From Buxus sempervirens (lineage: Eukaryota > Streptophyta > Magnoliopsida > Buxales > Buxaceae): DNA of 64,000 bases. The translations under genes and the position numbers were made by a program. The stretch is taken from NCBI GenBank assembly GCA_947561395.2, contig OX387185.1, positions 47,502,602 through 47,566,601 of the forward strand, in the 5' to 3' direction. The stretch's first letter is position 1; every line of letters begins with the position of its first letter. The notes below the pieces were generated by a model that was not told the origin of the DNA, ran no database searches, and saw only the letters and a program-made list of their open reading frames with translations. Positions 1-12,600 of the stretch are shown here, in pieces.

Positions 1-56
1 TTTTGGCCAAGAGTGTTGCTGAGGGAGTAGCCATGTTTAAAGATGTGCCCATTTAA
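1..56 (+). CDS. Possible C-terminal end of a gene cut by the window start
   Basis: Read from base 3, the first bases give an open frame of 17 residues (LAKSVAEGVAMFKDVPI) ending at a TAA at 54-56, followed at once by AT-rich non-coding sequence. The residue mix looks protein-like, but the stretch is too short to assign a family, and a chance open frame of this length is common. It is listed only because a gene running in from the left would look like this. Confidence 0.2.
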   Translation, partial: LAKSVAEGVAMFKDVPI

Positions 57-2264
57 TATTTTTGCACAAGAAAGTATATCTTCTATTTTATTTGTTGTTT
101 TTCTGCTCTTTGTTTTTATTTTCCTGATTTTCATCTAATTTGGTTTGACATACCATCATTTTTCTGTCCTAATATGTCTTTGTAATATACAAGGAAATTA
201 ATGATAATAATAACGAAAAAAAAAAACTTGAAATGCATGCAATTAAACACTAGAATGACTATTAGTGTGGGTGGGGCAGCAATATTGGTTGATTGATTGG
301 ATATTTCAAAGCATGGCTATTTTCAATATCTTGGCTTGACCATCCATAAGTTGGAACTGATCTATGTTGCTCATAGAATTATTGCTTGCTATCTAAAGCA
401 GATATGAGTTTCTATTGCATTATTTGATTGTTGAGTTGTAACTAAATTGGAAAAGAGAGTTTATTAGACAACCATAATGAGTAATTATGATGAATGAAGT
501 AGACTATGTGAAAAGTGAATGGTAAAGGGGAGTCCACAAATTGCTCCAATATGGGATAAAATGAAGGCAAGGCACTTGAAGCAGACTATACGTGCTAAAC
601 CAGAGCCACTTACAGCACTAGTATTAAGTTGTTGAAGTTGAAAGGATAAGAAATTGAGAATTTCGGGGTTGCCAATTTGGTGGTTTCCTATTCATTCCTT
701 TATCTTCTTTTATGCACTCGATTCATCGTTAGTAACAATTGGGCATCAGTGTGGAAAGACAGTTGTGTACTGTATCCCTTATAAGCATTATGAAAGGGCT
801 GCTGGCACCAAATTATGAATAAATAAGAAATATCAACCGTTCTCTTATCCACTGTTCTCCACTCAGAAGGAGCAAGTAGCGGGAAATATCTCCAATACAA
901 TTTCTTGCATTGTGTTGACATGTTTCTTTTCTTTATATTTCAATAGTTCTCTTTGAATTTGATGGTTTTTTTTTTCATGGGATTTTTGTCACGAGAACCA
1001 TAACGCTCATTGGCATAAATCACAAAATATTTAAGCCTGTGACATGAAAATACTCAAATTACCATTGGAGCTGACTTTCTTGAGGGGTTAATTCAATTGT
1101 CAGCTATTTGTAAATGAGACCACTGGACCTAAAATCATTACATATAGGATTAAGATTCTTATGAATCCTTTGCTTTGTGGATGCTTTTCTTGTTCAATCT
1201 GTTGTAAGTTGAAACCTTGACAATAATTTTGCCTCGCTATTTACAAATTCTGCTCATAAAAAAAATGCTTGTTTCATGAGCCCCTGCTGGTTCTGTCAAA
1301 CAATGTCAGCCATTTAGTTTACAGAATTTGATATGATGGATTAAACTATCTATATTGTTTGAATTCAAATCTAGAGTTAATGTACAGCCTTGGATTCTGT
1401 TTGTCTTGACTAGAGCATGGGGGATAGCTAATATATGTTGGGATCTTGATCCATTGGATGTGCAGATCATTGTTTGAGTGTAAGCCCTAAGGTGACCTTG
1501 CAATTTAAAATATGTTAGTTATCTTGGAAGGAAAAATGCAAATACACACTCAAACAAACACGGGCACAGACAGCACAAGTCCTTGATATATATATATATA
1601 TATATTGGTGTGGGTACTTACTTTTGATGTTAGTTCCAGTACTTGCCCTTGCAATGTGGTGAATCAAAGATGGTAATTCTTTAGTTCTACAGTTGCTTTC
1701 AGATTTTGTAGTTTTCTTGCTTGCCTCTCTGCCACGTGGATCAGACATAAAGAATGAAGGTCACCTGTAAGTTGTTGAATGGGCTTATTTAAATATAGAA
1801 TGATGGATTTGACGGAGTTGGACTTGCAACAGCCTAAACATTTGTAATTTTCACGCAACTGGCAGTGGCGTAAACATTTGAAATTTTCATGCAAAGTGGC
1901 TGCATTCAAGTTTGAACTTGCACTTTTATGCTGGTAACCTGAAGTTTATACCATGCATCTGGTGATGGCAAATATTTTGTGCCTGTTGGTGGATACATAA
2001 GTAAATTGACATAGATTTATAATCTTGTTCCATGTGGAGTACATATTTTTCTTGTAGACTTTCTTTTCTGTCTTTTTTTCCATATTTCTTTCTATCTATG
2101 TGATTTTGTCTTCCATCCTGCTAGCACTGTCTGTTTTCCTGTATAATTCATTTATTCTTTTATTTGCTATGTTATCTCTTATTAGTCCTAGCCTTCTACT
2201 TTCTGGATCTAGTATGCCAATTTTACTGGCAAATATATTGAATGCAGTGTTTTCACTATTGCAG
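57..2264. other. Non-coding stretch before the first recognised exons
   Basis: AT-rich, with short open frames lacking protein-like composition. It holds a (TA)n microsatellite at about 1584-1605. Upstream exons of the gene at 2265-4028 may lie here or left of the window; the exon at 2265 starts inside a codon, so at least one earlier coding exon must exist, but I could not pick it out. Confidence 0.5.
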
Positions 2265-4028
2265 CTCAAAGTTCATGTGAAAAAATAGCACGTGGAAGAA
2301 AGCAACCGTCTGTTGCTGAACCACTATTACTGAATGGAGGAACACAAAATGCTACCACTGAGCACCATGGTACTTCCCAGAATTTAGTTCAGATGGCAAA
2401 TGGAGTTGGAGACCTTAGGGAACATCAACGCCTTGCACGTGAAGCAAGACTTGTAAGAACTAACAAAATTAGAGGCAAACAACAAAGCACTGTGTCACAA
2501 CTGGACCAAGTGCATGAATTAGCAGAGAAACCTCTTGGACAAATGCCTGCATCAGCAGAAAAAGAAATTAGACAAGTTTGTGTGATTGAGCCACAGTGGC
2601 TACTGGAAAACCCATGGATGCCAATGGATGAAGGTTTAATTTCACAACAAAGGCAAGAACTGAGAAGTTTTGAGCGGGGAAAGCGTTTCAGTGATGCACA
2701 AAACCAAGAATGTCTTATGGTTGAAGAACCATGGAAACAGATCAGTGAAGGAAATATGTTGAATGTTCAGATTAGGGAGACTTGTAAAGTCTCACAACAA
2801 CGGCAGGGACATGTGTCTGATCTGCAGCAGAAGGAACATCATCGTTTGGCTGCTAGGATGCGAAGAGCAGAACGGGCTCGAAAACAAAGGGCATCACAAA
2901 ATGTACGGAAGTGCTTGAACAATCACCAGCTGAATGTGGAGAGGGATTTTGATGGAGGAAGGGTCCCTCCGCCTGTGACGAGAAGTGACGAAGTAGTCTT
3001 TCAGCATCCAGTTACTACTGTGTCACATGAAGGTTTGATATTTTTAGTTTCAGCAATTTAAGAAATTAATGACTTGTTTTATCGTTGTCAGCAGTATATT
3101 GTTTTTACAGCCACTGGTTTGTGAGGCTGATTTGTGTTTCCCTCTTGTTAGAATTGCAACAAACTTCAACTTGCTTTGAAACTAAAACTCTAAAAGGATT
3201 CCAAGGCCCATTTATGCATATGCTTTCTTTTTATTTCGACCATCATATTTCTCCATCTCTATTGATCAGCTTATTTATCACATCATTAGGGACTACCCTT
3301 CAAAAGGGATACTAGTGCATATGCATTTATATGTACTTACATGCTAAATTGTGTTGCTTTTCATACCTTACAGAATACTGTAGCATTAAAATACTATAAC
3401 CCAGTGTAGGTCCCACCAAAGCAATCCTGGGACGGGGCAAACTTGCAATAGACCTAACCTTTGACATTTCTATGCCAATTGGCAGCACTTAGACTCAAAC
3501 CCACATTCTTGCATTAAGAGCGTGAGGCTTTAACCATTACACCAAGTTATGGTCCATAGAATATTGTAACCTTCAATGGACAATTTCTGCCCGTGATTAA
3601 GAAAGTGGAATGAGAAAGGTAATTTTGCCCACATTATTCTTTGGCCATTGTGATATAGCTGAATACAATTGCACAGGGCTGAGATTTCCGACATCCATCA
3701 CTTGTAGACAGATGCAAAGCATTTAATTTTTGCTCTCTGTTATTTATTTGTTCAGCATTTTTCTCTCTCATTTGTGGCTTTCTTTAATTAAATATTGATT
3801 ACAGGTCAATGTATGGATTTTCAACTTCTTGAACCATTGCAAGATGAAGTGGAAGTTCAGTCAACCATGTCACAAGCGAATGGATTAATGGATTTTCAAC
3901 ATCATGAACCATTGCAAGTTGAAGTGGAAGTTCAGTCAAACATGTCCCAAGCAAATGGGAGAATGAGGTTCAGTCAACTAAAACGTGAAGCACGATTGAG
4001 AAGTACAAATTTATTTGGAAGGAGATAG
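2265..4028 (+). CDS. 3' part of an unrecognised charged, Gln-rich protein (two exons seen)
   Basis: Exons 2265-3032 and 3805-4028 join in one frame. The first follows a pyrimidine-rich tract ending in gcag and begins with the last two bases of a codon; it ends GAA G before a GT. The second begins GT after acag, so the split codon is Gly, and it stops with TAG at 4026-4028. About 330 residues are visible. The protein is rich in Gln, Arg, Glu and Lys with no membrane segment. A motif occurs twice, LAREARLVRTN early and LKREARLRSTN at the C-terminus, next to a basic stretch (RLAARMRRAERARKQRAS). The last exon holds a tandem duplication of about 25 residues (MDFQLLEPLQDEVEVQ then MDFQHHEPLQVEVEVQ). 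I do not recognise the family. A host nuclear protein or a captured or degenerate transposon gene are both possible. The 5' exons were not found. Confidence 0.5.
3383..3557 (-). mobile_element. tRNA-derived SINE in the intron
   Basis: On the minus strand this 175-bp segment has an A-box-like TGGTGTAATGGTT (3532-3544) and a B-box-like GGGTTTGAGTC (3492-3502), 29 bases apart, the internal RNA polymerase III promoter of tRNA-derived SINEs. It is flanked by an 11-bp direct repeat with one mismatch, agaatactgta (3372-3382) and agaatattgta (3558-3568), which reads as a target-site duplication. It lies in the intron between the two exons of the preceding gene, in antisense orientation. Confidence 0.6.
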
Positions 4029-6015
4029 GCATCAACGCTGGATCACCAAAAGCCAAAGGTAATCCTTTTTTCTTTTTTGTCTGTTAATATTATCATCCAT
4101 GTCACTTAAAGATTAGATTGTTATGCTATTTGAAAGTTTCCAGTAAAAGACTGATTCTTTTTTCTTAGAGATGGTTACTTGATTCGTGATTGGTTGTTTT
4201 TGCTTGATACTGTTCTTCATGTCATTCTTATCCAAGTATGAAAGGGATCTGGATAATCCTTTTTATTATTATATGACTGTACTGCCAAAAAATAAATGCA
4301 GACACATGACAAAAAAAGAAAAAGAATCCATAATCATCACAATATCTTATCCCAAGTTTTCCAAGTAGTTGGTTCAGCAGCATAAATTTTGTTCCCCTAT
4401 TCCAATTTAATAAGAAACGATATATTCAGTCAAATTATGTGTCATCGACTCATATCCGTTTTTAACAACATTATCCAGGTCCCTTTTTGCCCTAGTACTT
4501 TAGATCCCTCAAGTTGCAATTTCTCACATTTTACACACGTCTTCAAATTTTTATTTAACATGCCCAATCTTTATGAATTTACTTTCATTAATTTTAACGT
4601 TCCCATGTCATTGTCAGTTACTCTCATTCTAGGAAATTATTGCCTTACTTATTTCCCTTTTTTTTACCTTCCGGATGACCCCAAAAAAAAAAAATCTTTT
4701 GGTGTAGTTGTGCGGCAGACGAGCTCTGGTAAGTCCATACTAAACAAATATTCAATTTATGGTGTTCCCATTGTGCTGCCACTTTTGGGAACATTGGCCG
4801 TGGCCAACATTACTGTGCATTGCTTCACGTAGACTTTTGAGCTATAAATCACTGAAACTAGAAACATTACCTCCTAACTTGTTATATTTGTGGTTAAAAT
4901 TGTACGATTCATTATATAAATGTTATAGTTTGATTCCATTTGACACAGGTTGATTCAAATGTGTGAAAATCTATTTATTTTTTAATCTGACCAGCTGTGA
5001 TTTAATCACATAATTCACATGATTTGCCTTTGAAATGCTGAAATGAAAGACACAATTTTTTTTTCTTTTTTTAATATTAAAACTTCCCTTCTTTTGTTAC
5101 CATTGTATGGGATATAGCACTCTAAAATGACCAGGTAACATGAAGAAATATTAACTACAAAAAAACAAAAAAAAACTTTTTTCCTGGTATAAATGCTAAA
5201 ACCTAAACACCAAAATCTACTGTGAATTTTATGATTTAGGCTCAAAATTATGATTCAATTCTATGTAGCCTGTAACGACTTTTTACTCCATTCACAGTTT
5301 AACAACCTTGGTTGTTTTATGATTTACTATTTCATAACTATAATGACTCAATTTTAGAAAATAGAATTTTACATTCATGTAATTTAATGTGAAATTACAT
5401 CATAGTTTTGTTATGCATCCCCAGATGTCTATGTAGCCTGCTGTGAAAAACTAGTTCATTTATTCTGGTGATAACTAAACATTTCTTTGATATTCTTGTT
5501 TGAGTTCTGTAGTGTAACTATATTCATGTGAATTATCAAAGAATAAATGTGAATAACCAAGGGAGCTTCATTCAGTACGATAATTAAAACCTCAGTTTCC
5601 AGTGTGACCATGCGGGTTCAAGGATGAATGCAGCCTTTTGTGCAAAAGTGCTCAAGGTTAAATGAGTTGTCAATCCAACCCTCTTGGGATGCGCTTCATA
5701 GGAACTTATACCTGTTTACAGTCCTTTTATTTGTAGGAGTGACCAAATGCTTCTCCTTCTCCAAGTGAATAACGTGTCAAATTTTCTTTCACTTGCACTA
5801 AGCTTTGCCAGAATTCAGTGAACAAGTAGAGATCATAGTGATAATACATATTTCTTTTGCTTTTCACGTTCTTTTTTGATGTTTTAAGCTCTTTACGTGC
5901 TTGTCTTGCAAATTCTTTATCAACAATTCTTTTCGGATTATTTGCAGCAAGCGATGACATTTTCCTGCAGAAGTGATGCTTGGAGGAACGAGTCTGAAAG
6001 AAGTAGCTGCTGTGC

Positions 6016-6065
6016 CTTGCTGAAACTAGCTTTTTCCGACCTTGCTGAAACTAGCTTTTTCCGAC
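6016..6065. repeat. Perfect 25-bp tandem duplication
   Basis: The unit beginning cttgctgaaactagc occupies 6016-6040 and is repeated exactly at 6041-6065. It lies about 50 bp upstream of the candidate TATA box of the PPR gene. Confidence 0.85.
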
Positions 6066-6117
6066 CCACTTGTGGGCCTTCAAACTTTTTTAAGTTGAAA
6101 TAAAGGTGTGTTGACTT

Positions 6118-6125
6118 TATAAATA
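6118..6125 (+). promoter_or_regulatory. Candidate TATA box of the first PPR gene
   Basis: TATAAATA followed by GG, the plant consensus, about 340 bp before the PPR start codon. A transcript starting near 6150 would have a 5' leader of about 310 bases with a few short upstream ATGs. No other TATA motif of this quality lies closer to the gene. Confidence 0.35.
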
Positions 6126-6462
6126 GGAACTGGTCGTTTTGTCTTAACATATCACAGAATCTTATCTGTTATGTTTGAGATTTTTGGTGGATACCCTCTT
6201 TCTAGTTGTCCTGTTTTTTGAAGTAATCATGCTTTTATTTGATGTTAGAGAAAGACCTTTTGACTTGCCCATTACACTACGAACTTTAGGAATTCTACAT
6301 AAGCACAAAAGCAATGCCAGGGAAACCTTATAAATCTAGAATGGAATGGACCTTCAGGTTACAGTGGCAATGCTATGCTCAATTGAGCTTCAAAATATAT
6401 GCCTTCTGTTGCGAAACAGAAAGGGCAAATGAACGCGGACTCCAAGCTTTTAAGGGAATGGC

Positions 6463-8013
6463 ATGGTTCGATTACCGGGTGCAACGGTGCATCTCTTTTA
6501 CCCGCCGAAGAATCTCAACCGTTATTTGAATTTCGTTGCCTCGCGAAAACAGCAATGCCTGGCTCTTCTCAAGAGTGGCTGTTCTTCCATCAAAGAAATC
6601 GACCAGATCCTTGCTCAGGTTCACGTTTCGGGTCTTCAAGAAGATGGGTATCTCGTGAGCGAGATTGTAAGGTTCTGTGCCTTGTCTTCATCAGGTTGCT
6701 TGGAATATGCACGATCCCTTCTTTCTCACGCTGTCAATCCCGCAGTTTGCTCTTGGAACTTTGTAATCAGGGGTTACGCGGTAAGTAATTCACCCAGGGA
6801 AGCCATTTTGGTTTTTCTTGAAATGCGGAGACAAGGAACAAGGCCCAGTAAGCTCACCTTCCCCTTCCTCCTCAAGGCCTGCGCCACTCTCGCTGCTCTT
6901 GAGGAAGGTAGACAAATACAGGTGGAAATTGTGAAGAAAGGCGTTGCTTCAGATGTTTATGTTCAGAACACTTTGATACACTTCTACGGTTCTTGTGGGG
7001 ATTTATCTCATGCACACCAAGTGTTTGACTCAATGGCTTTTAGGTCTGTCGTGTCTTGGAATGCGCTTATGTCAGCTCATCTCCAGAGTTCATGCTTACA
7101 TGATTCGCTCTCTCATTTTTCTCAAATGCTGGGTTGTGGGATTGAACCAGATGAGGCAACAATGGTGACCGTGCTTTCTGCTTGTGCTGAGCTTGGGAAC
7201 CTGAGTTTGGGGAGATGGGTTCATTGTCAAGTGATTGGAAGAGGGATGACTCTGAATTGTCAATTGGGCACAGCCCTAGTTGATATGTATGCCAAATGCG
7301 GGGTCGTTTGTTGTGCCAGGTTGGTGTTCGATACAATGCAGGACAGAAATGTTTGGACATGGAGTGCGATGATTCTGGGTCTAGCTCAAAATGGAATGGC
7401 TAAGGAAGCTCTTGATCTTTTCTCAAAAATGAAAAGCTGCTCCGTACGCCCAAATTATGTCACTTTTATTGGAGTCCTCTGTGCCTGCAGCCATGCTGGG
7501 TTGGTGGACATGGGCTATCAGTTCTTCCATGAAATGAAGCATGCTTATGGCATCAAACCTATGATGATACACTATGGCTCCATGGTAGATATCTTGGGTC
7601 GTTCTGGTCATCTTAAGGAGGCTTATACATTCATTTTGAACATGCCCATTGCACCAGATCCAGTTATGTGGAGGACATTGCTCAGTGCATGCAGCATCCA
7701 TGATGTTGAAAGTAGTGAAGATGTGAGGGAGAAGGTTATAGGGAGGCTGCTCAGGTTAGAGCCAAGGAGGAGTGGAAATCTGGTGATGGTTGCAAACATG
7801 TATGCAGAAGTGGGGTTGTGGAATGAGGCAGCAAATGTAAGGAGGGTGATGAGAACAACGGGTATGAGGAAGATGGCAGGGGAGAGTTGTATAGAAGTGG
7901 GTGGTACAATCCACAGATTCTGTTCTGGGGATGATTCTCTAGTCGATTACAAAGCCATCTATGGGTTGCTAGATGCGTTAAACTTACAAACGAATATTGT
8001 TAACCATGAATAA
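6463..8013 (+). CDS. Pentatricopeptide repeat protein, PLS class with E domain
   Basis: Intronless, 516 residues. PPR proteins bind organellar RNA one base per repeat; the PLS class acts mainly in C-to-U editing or transcript processing in mitochondria and plastids. Successive 31-36-residue repeats run from about residue 60 to 400, with signatures such as VVSWNALMSAHL, LGTALVDMYAKCG, NVWTWSAMILGLAQNG and PNYVTFIGVLCACSHAGLVD. From about residue 400 (MWRTLLSACSIHD) an E domain follows and ends at GGTIHRFCSGDD; there is no DYW deaminase domain, so an editing role would need a partner. From memory it closely resembles Arabidopsis At2g36730 in length and wording. An in-frame TAA at 6451-6453 shows that the ATG at 6463 is the first possible start. 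The N-terminus is basic and could be a targeting peptide. Confidence 0.92.
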   Translation: MVRLPGATVHLFYPPKNLNRYLNFVASRKQQCLALLKSGCSSIKEIDQILAQVHVSGLQEDGYLVSEIVRFCALSSSGCLEYARSLLSHAVNPAVCSWNFVIRGYAVSNSPREAILVFLEMRRQGTRPSKLTFPFLLKACATLAALEEGRQIQVEIVKKGVASDVYVQNTLIHFYGSCGDLSHAHQVFDSMAFRSVVSWNALMSAHLQSSCLHDSLSHFSQMLGCGIEPDEATMVTVLSACAELGNLSLGRWVHCQVIGRGMTLNCQLGTALVDMYAKCGVVCCARLVFDTMQDRNVWTWSAMILGLAQNGMAKEALDLFSKMKSCSVRPNYVTFIGVLCACSHAGLVDMGYQFFHEMKHAYGIKPMMIHYGSMVDILGRSGHLKEAYTFILNMPIAPDPVMWRTLLSACSIHDVESSEDVREKVIGRLLRLEPRRSGNLVMVANMYAEVGLWNEAANVRRVMRTTGMRKMAGESCIEVGGTIHRFCSGDDSLVDYKAIYGLLDALNLQTNIVNHE

Positions 8014-9681
8014 CCAAATTCGCTCATTTTGTGCCCTTTGAGAGCCTCTCTTTCCAACCACGAACTGAGCAGAAAGTCATCTTGCAAGGGGTTTGAAGAA
8101 GATGGCAGGGGAGAGTTGTATAGCATCGCCATTGTTTCAGCTACATGGGAGGCTTTCGATCCAATGTGATGGGTTATGGCCCCAAGGAATTCCAGAGCTG
8201 TCTCCACTGATTACTCCAACACTGCCTTCTCAGGATTTCCCCTAGCAGCTCCATCCACATTAATTTTGATCCATGGTTATTTTGGCCTTTTCCACTTGAT
8301 ATATTACGTTTCCTTCTGTTGTCTTTCTTTTACATGCTTTCCATCTTTATAGTTTCCTACAGATTGCCGCCCTACCACCCACCGATTGCATCCTGTCATC
8401 AAAGCAAGATAATCCAACAAACTCAAAGTCCACTAATTTCTAGAGTCCCGGTTTATCAGTATTTCTAAACAAAACTAGGGTACTGCACGCACGTAACAAA
8501 TTACAAAACACCTAATTTGTTTTGTAGGGATCATTTAGAAAAAACTCTATGTTGAAAGCAAGAGTTCAATTCGCATGGGTTTCAATTATATTGATGTGAC
8601 ATAATAAATCAATAAATATAAGAAAAAATTGAGAGATGATTTCAGTATAGATTATCAGGCCAGAATATTAATAGTTATTTTATATATTAAATCAAAATGT
8701 TTCACTTCACTACAGATTCATAGCCTCTAGATCGTGAATTTTGTTGAGAAAGGTCACCGCTCCACTTTAATGAAAAATGTTTTAAGATTAGCTACACTTT
8801 TCTTTGAATTCTGTTGAGAATTGAACTGCAGGTGTGGACAGACTCATTGAAGGGTTTAGCCTGATTCACTAGATATCTCATGAGGGGTTGAAGTTCAAGC
8901 TAGCCCTTCATTGGTAAATTTAGCAGATAATCTCCATGTATTGTTGCAAGTTGCAACTCAACAGTATCCCTCATAAAACTCATATATACATTGATAGTCG
9001 ATCGTTGAGAGGGAACTAGGGTTTTTATTTTTTATTTTTATTAAGTGTTAGTTATCAATTGATAATAAGGATATCATATTTTTTGTGATGAGAACTATGA
9101 TCCGACTACAGGAAACGAAAAGGACATCAGAAGTTATTGACTAAAAAAAAACCCCCCAAAGGAATTGTAAACAATTTTTTTGTTTTTGTTTTTATTAATG
9201 AGATGTTAAGAAATTTCTGTCGTGAACAGTAAAATGAGTCTTATTTGCAATTATTTTAAAAATATCATTACTTTCTAATTATCAAGAATTATAGGACTGA
9301 ATCTGATTTATTTTGAAAACTATCACTTAAAATTAATTTAACCGACAATAATACCCGTTGTCTGTTCGTCGATCACGATTCACGGGGAACGATGTGTGTC
9401 CGTCATATATTTCGGGTTGCCATTTTAAAAGGGTAAGGACCTGAATCGACCCGGTTCGTCCTCCAACATTGACCCTGAAATGGAACGGGACGGAATATTG
9501 GTCAACAAAAAGTAGAAAGCGTTTTCGTCTCCGTTGCGGAATGCGAGAGGAGGGACGGAGAGGGCGAAATCTTGGGTGCCCTCTAGATCTTCGGTCTTCT
9601 GTCTCGCATTTCTGCAAAACCCTAGATTTTCAATAGTTCAGATTCTTCCTTGTACTCGTCCTGGCGGATATCTTTGGGTTC
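8014..9681. other. Intergenic region and apyrase 5' leader/promoter
   Basis: The first part carries a 26-bp copy of sequence from the PPR coding region (8098-8123 matches 7869-7894). The middle is AT-rich with no recognisable element. From about 9330 the base composition becomes GC-richer, as expected for the promoter and 5' leader of the apyrase gene; no clear TATA box is seen there. Confidence 0.5.
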
Positions 9682-12600
9682 ATGCGACGATCTAATGCTC
9701 GTACATCGGCAGTCGATTCGCAAGCAAAAATGGATCCTATAAAGCTTCAGTTTCGACCAAGCGCTCCTCGATCCAACTTCTTCTCTCGTATTTCTTGTGC
9801 GAACGCGAAAGGAAATCTCTGGATCTTCGTTTTGGTTGCTATAATTACTGCTTTCTTTTGTTATCTATTCGTCGTGACGAGAGGTTCTCGAAATTCTTCA
9901 GTTATACGGAGAAAATTTGGGATTATTATTGATGGTGGAAGTACAGGAACTCGAATTCACGTGTTCGAGTTCGTGATCAATGAGGATGGCATGCCGATTT
10001 TCGATTTTGGAAAGGATAAATCTGCGTCAAAGAAGGTTAACCCGGGATTGTCATCGTTCTCCGCGGAACCAGAAGGTGCTGGGAGGTCTTTGTTGGAACT
10101 TTTGGAGTTTGGGAGGGGAATAGTTCCGAAAGCTTATTGGGGAGAGACTGAAATTAGGCTTATGGCTACTGCTGGTCTGCGGAGGCTTAATGCGGACGTT
10201 CAAGAACGGATACTGGCGTCGTGCAGAAGGGTTCTCAGGTCTTCGGGTTTTAAGTTTCTTGATGATTGGGCCTCTGTTATCTCAGGTTTGGGGATTTTCC
10301 TTGTTCGGCTTCAATATTGGTGTTTTACGAGGTTTTTTCAGTGTCTGGGCCTCTGACCGTTTCCATATTCAACGTTCTGTAGAGCTCATTGGTATAGAAT
10401 GAAGCTGATGCAAAATCACTCTTGGGTATCACTTAAATCCATATTTAAGGAACAATTTACTCTTCTACTGATCTAGCTATTGTACAAAAAAATGGCAAAT
10501 TTTCCATAAAGCTAAGCTAACAGGACTATCCTCTTGTTTGCCTATTAGTCAGTTGAATTTGAATTGCTTTGAATTTATGATGCCTCAAGCATTGGCCAAA
10601 TGAAGTGTGTTATTCAATTGTAATGGATGGAGAAATGACAGAGTTTTTGGATCATGATAGGTGCCTGAGTCATATTACAGATGATTCTCTTTTCTGAGAC
10701 ATATCAAATATGAAATTCTTTAATGTTAGGAAGAAAAACTTTAAAATATTGCTGATAGAGGATGTTACTTTCTCAAATGTTGTAAAAATTGATTGATTTT
10801 TTTTAATGTGAAATAATTTTTTTGCATGTAAGCAAATAAAAAATTATGTACAACGGAAAAGCAAATAACCCATATCTTAAACCATTTGGTTGAAATAGAG
10901 CTGATTTTGGCACATTGATGTGTTTATTCCTGATTTGTAATCTCTGCTTCCTAAATGTTGGAAATAATGAATGTGATGTTAGCCATTACAGATATTTATT
11001 TTTTCTTTTTCGGTTTTTTTTCAATTTCAAAATCACTACGCAATTAGGCTATTATGTTTATGTGATTTTATATATTCATATGAGTGCATTGAATTGCCAT
11101 TTTTAGTGTGATTTGGAAAGAGATACAGTCCAAAGTTTTTTAAGATGGAACAAGAAATTATTAAGGTCTCGGCGAGGCGGAATAGGGCCAGAGCGCCTGG
11201 GGTTGGGCCGAGACAGGGGGTGTTTTGGGTTGAAGGCTGATGGGCTTAGGTGCGATGCGCGAGTTGGCGACCCTGAGTGCGTGAGGCGACTGAGGTAGAG
11301 CGGTCCAGAGGATTGGGCTCAGCGGGGTGCGTTGGCCTTGAGGGCTGGGTGTTGCGCTCGTGGGCTTGGCACGCTTGGGCCTGGCGCGCACGAGTTTGGT
11401 GCGCTTGGGCCTAGCGCGCTATAATTGCTGTGTGTGGCCCGGTGCACTAAAGCCTTTTTTTTTTGGGCCAATTTTTCTCCCTTATTTACAATTTTATGCA
11501 ATTCTGCCATGTTTGACGATTTCTTCAACTTTTAGGTGATTCTTTGGGCAGCCTAACAGCACTTTTTGCCCTAAAAATTAATTTATTGGGTAGTTAAACC
11601 CTAGGAAACTTAGTGGTCCATGGAAGAACCCCTACATCTCCCAAAATCTTCATGCCTTTCTCATAGGAGTCCAAGTGATCATAACAAGAATCCCCGATTC
11701 TCTTTTTTGGAAGTTTCTCATATAAAGTCTAGGTGATCTTGACAAGAATCTCTGGCCTTTTAAATTTATCCAGTTGAAGAAAGAAATTGAAATTTCCAAT
11801 TTTAATCCGATTAAAACACAGAGTCTAGGTGATCCTAATAAGAATCCCTGACCCTCCGGAATTTAATCAGAGAAAAATTACAAAACTTAGAATAAAGGGA
11901 GAAGATTGAGATAATGATGATGCGTATCTTCACGATTTTTTTTTTTGTCTTACCTTTCCTACGAATCCCAAATTTTTTAGCCTTCTTCTCTGACTCTCAG
12001 AGTCTTGTTTCTCCTGAAAACCTCAAGCCAAATCTTCTTGAACGACTGCCCCAAATTTTTCCAACCTCCTCTCATCTTTATCCCTTCCCCTTTTTATAAA
12101 GGTGTGGTAGTTACTAAACTACCCCACTTGCTATGGCAACGTGTGTGGGAAGTTGTAACCTCCCACACCCCACGTTAGCACACAATTAGGAGAGAGCTGT
12201 TGGCTCTTTCACTCCCATTTTATTTTGTTTTATTTTATTTTTGAATTATCCCTTTTAGAAGAGAAAGGTGGACGACCCCACCTCTGTTAATTTTTTTTAA
12301 TTATCAATTTTTTTGCAATATTTATCCCAATTTGATTTATTGATTTTTTTTTAAAAAAAATCACGTTTTAACAAGAGGGGTTGCCTTTGGTTCACAAAAC
12401 CCAGATCTTACCTATTGACAAATCGAGGAGATATATTGATTTATCATATGTAATCCCATGGACTCATGACTAAAAGAGCAAAAAAAGACTCTAAATTCTA
12501 GCAATTATCTATCTGAGATTCAAAGGAGAACCCCGAAAGTCATTAGAAGTGAGTGGGCTTGCTGGCGTTGGGAGTTCAGACAGGTTTGGGAGTGGAAGGT

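Larger units (their letters stand above)
4029..6462. other. Intergenic region between the unknown gene and the first PPR gene
   Basis: Mostly AT-rich sequence with T and A runs and no convincing coding potential. It contains a perfect 25-bp tandem duplication (6016-6065) and a TATA box (6118-6125). A minus-strand open frame at 5727-5960 is discussed under rejected items. Confidence 0.5.

Noticed and set aside
5727-5960. Minus-strand 77-residue open frame (MSSLAANNPKRIVDKEFARQ at its start)
   Set aside because: Lysine-rich and protein-like at the start, but with no family match, no convincing partner exons, and a composition that AT-rich DNA gives by chance. Transcript evidence on the minus strand would reopen it.
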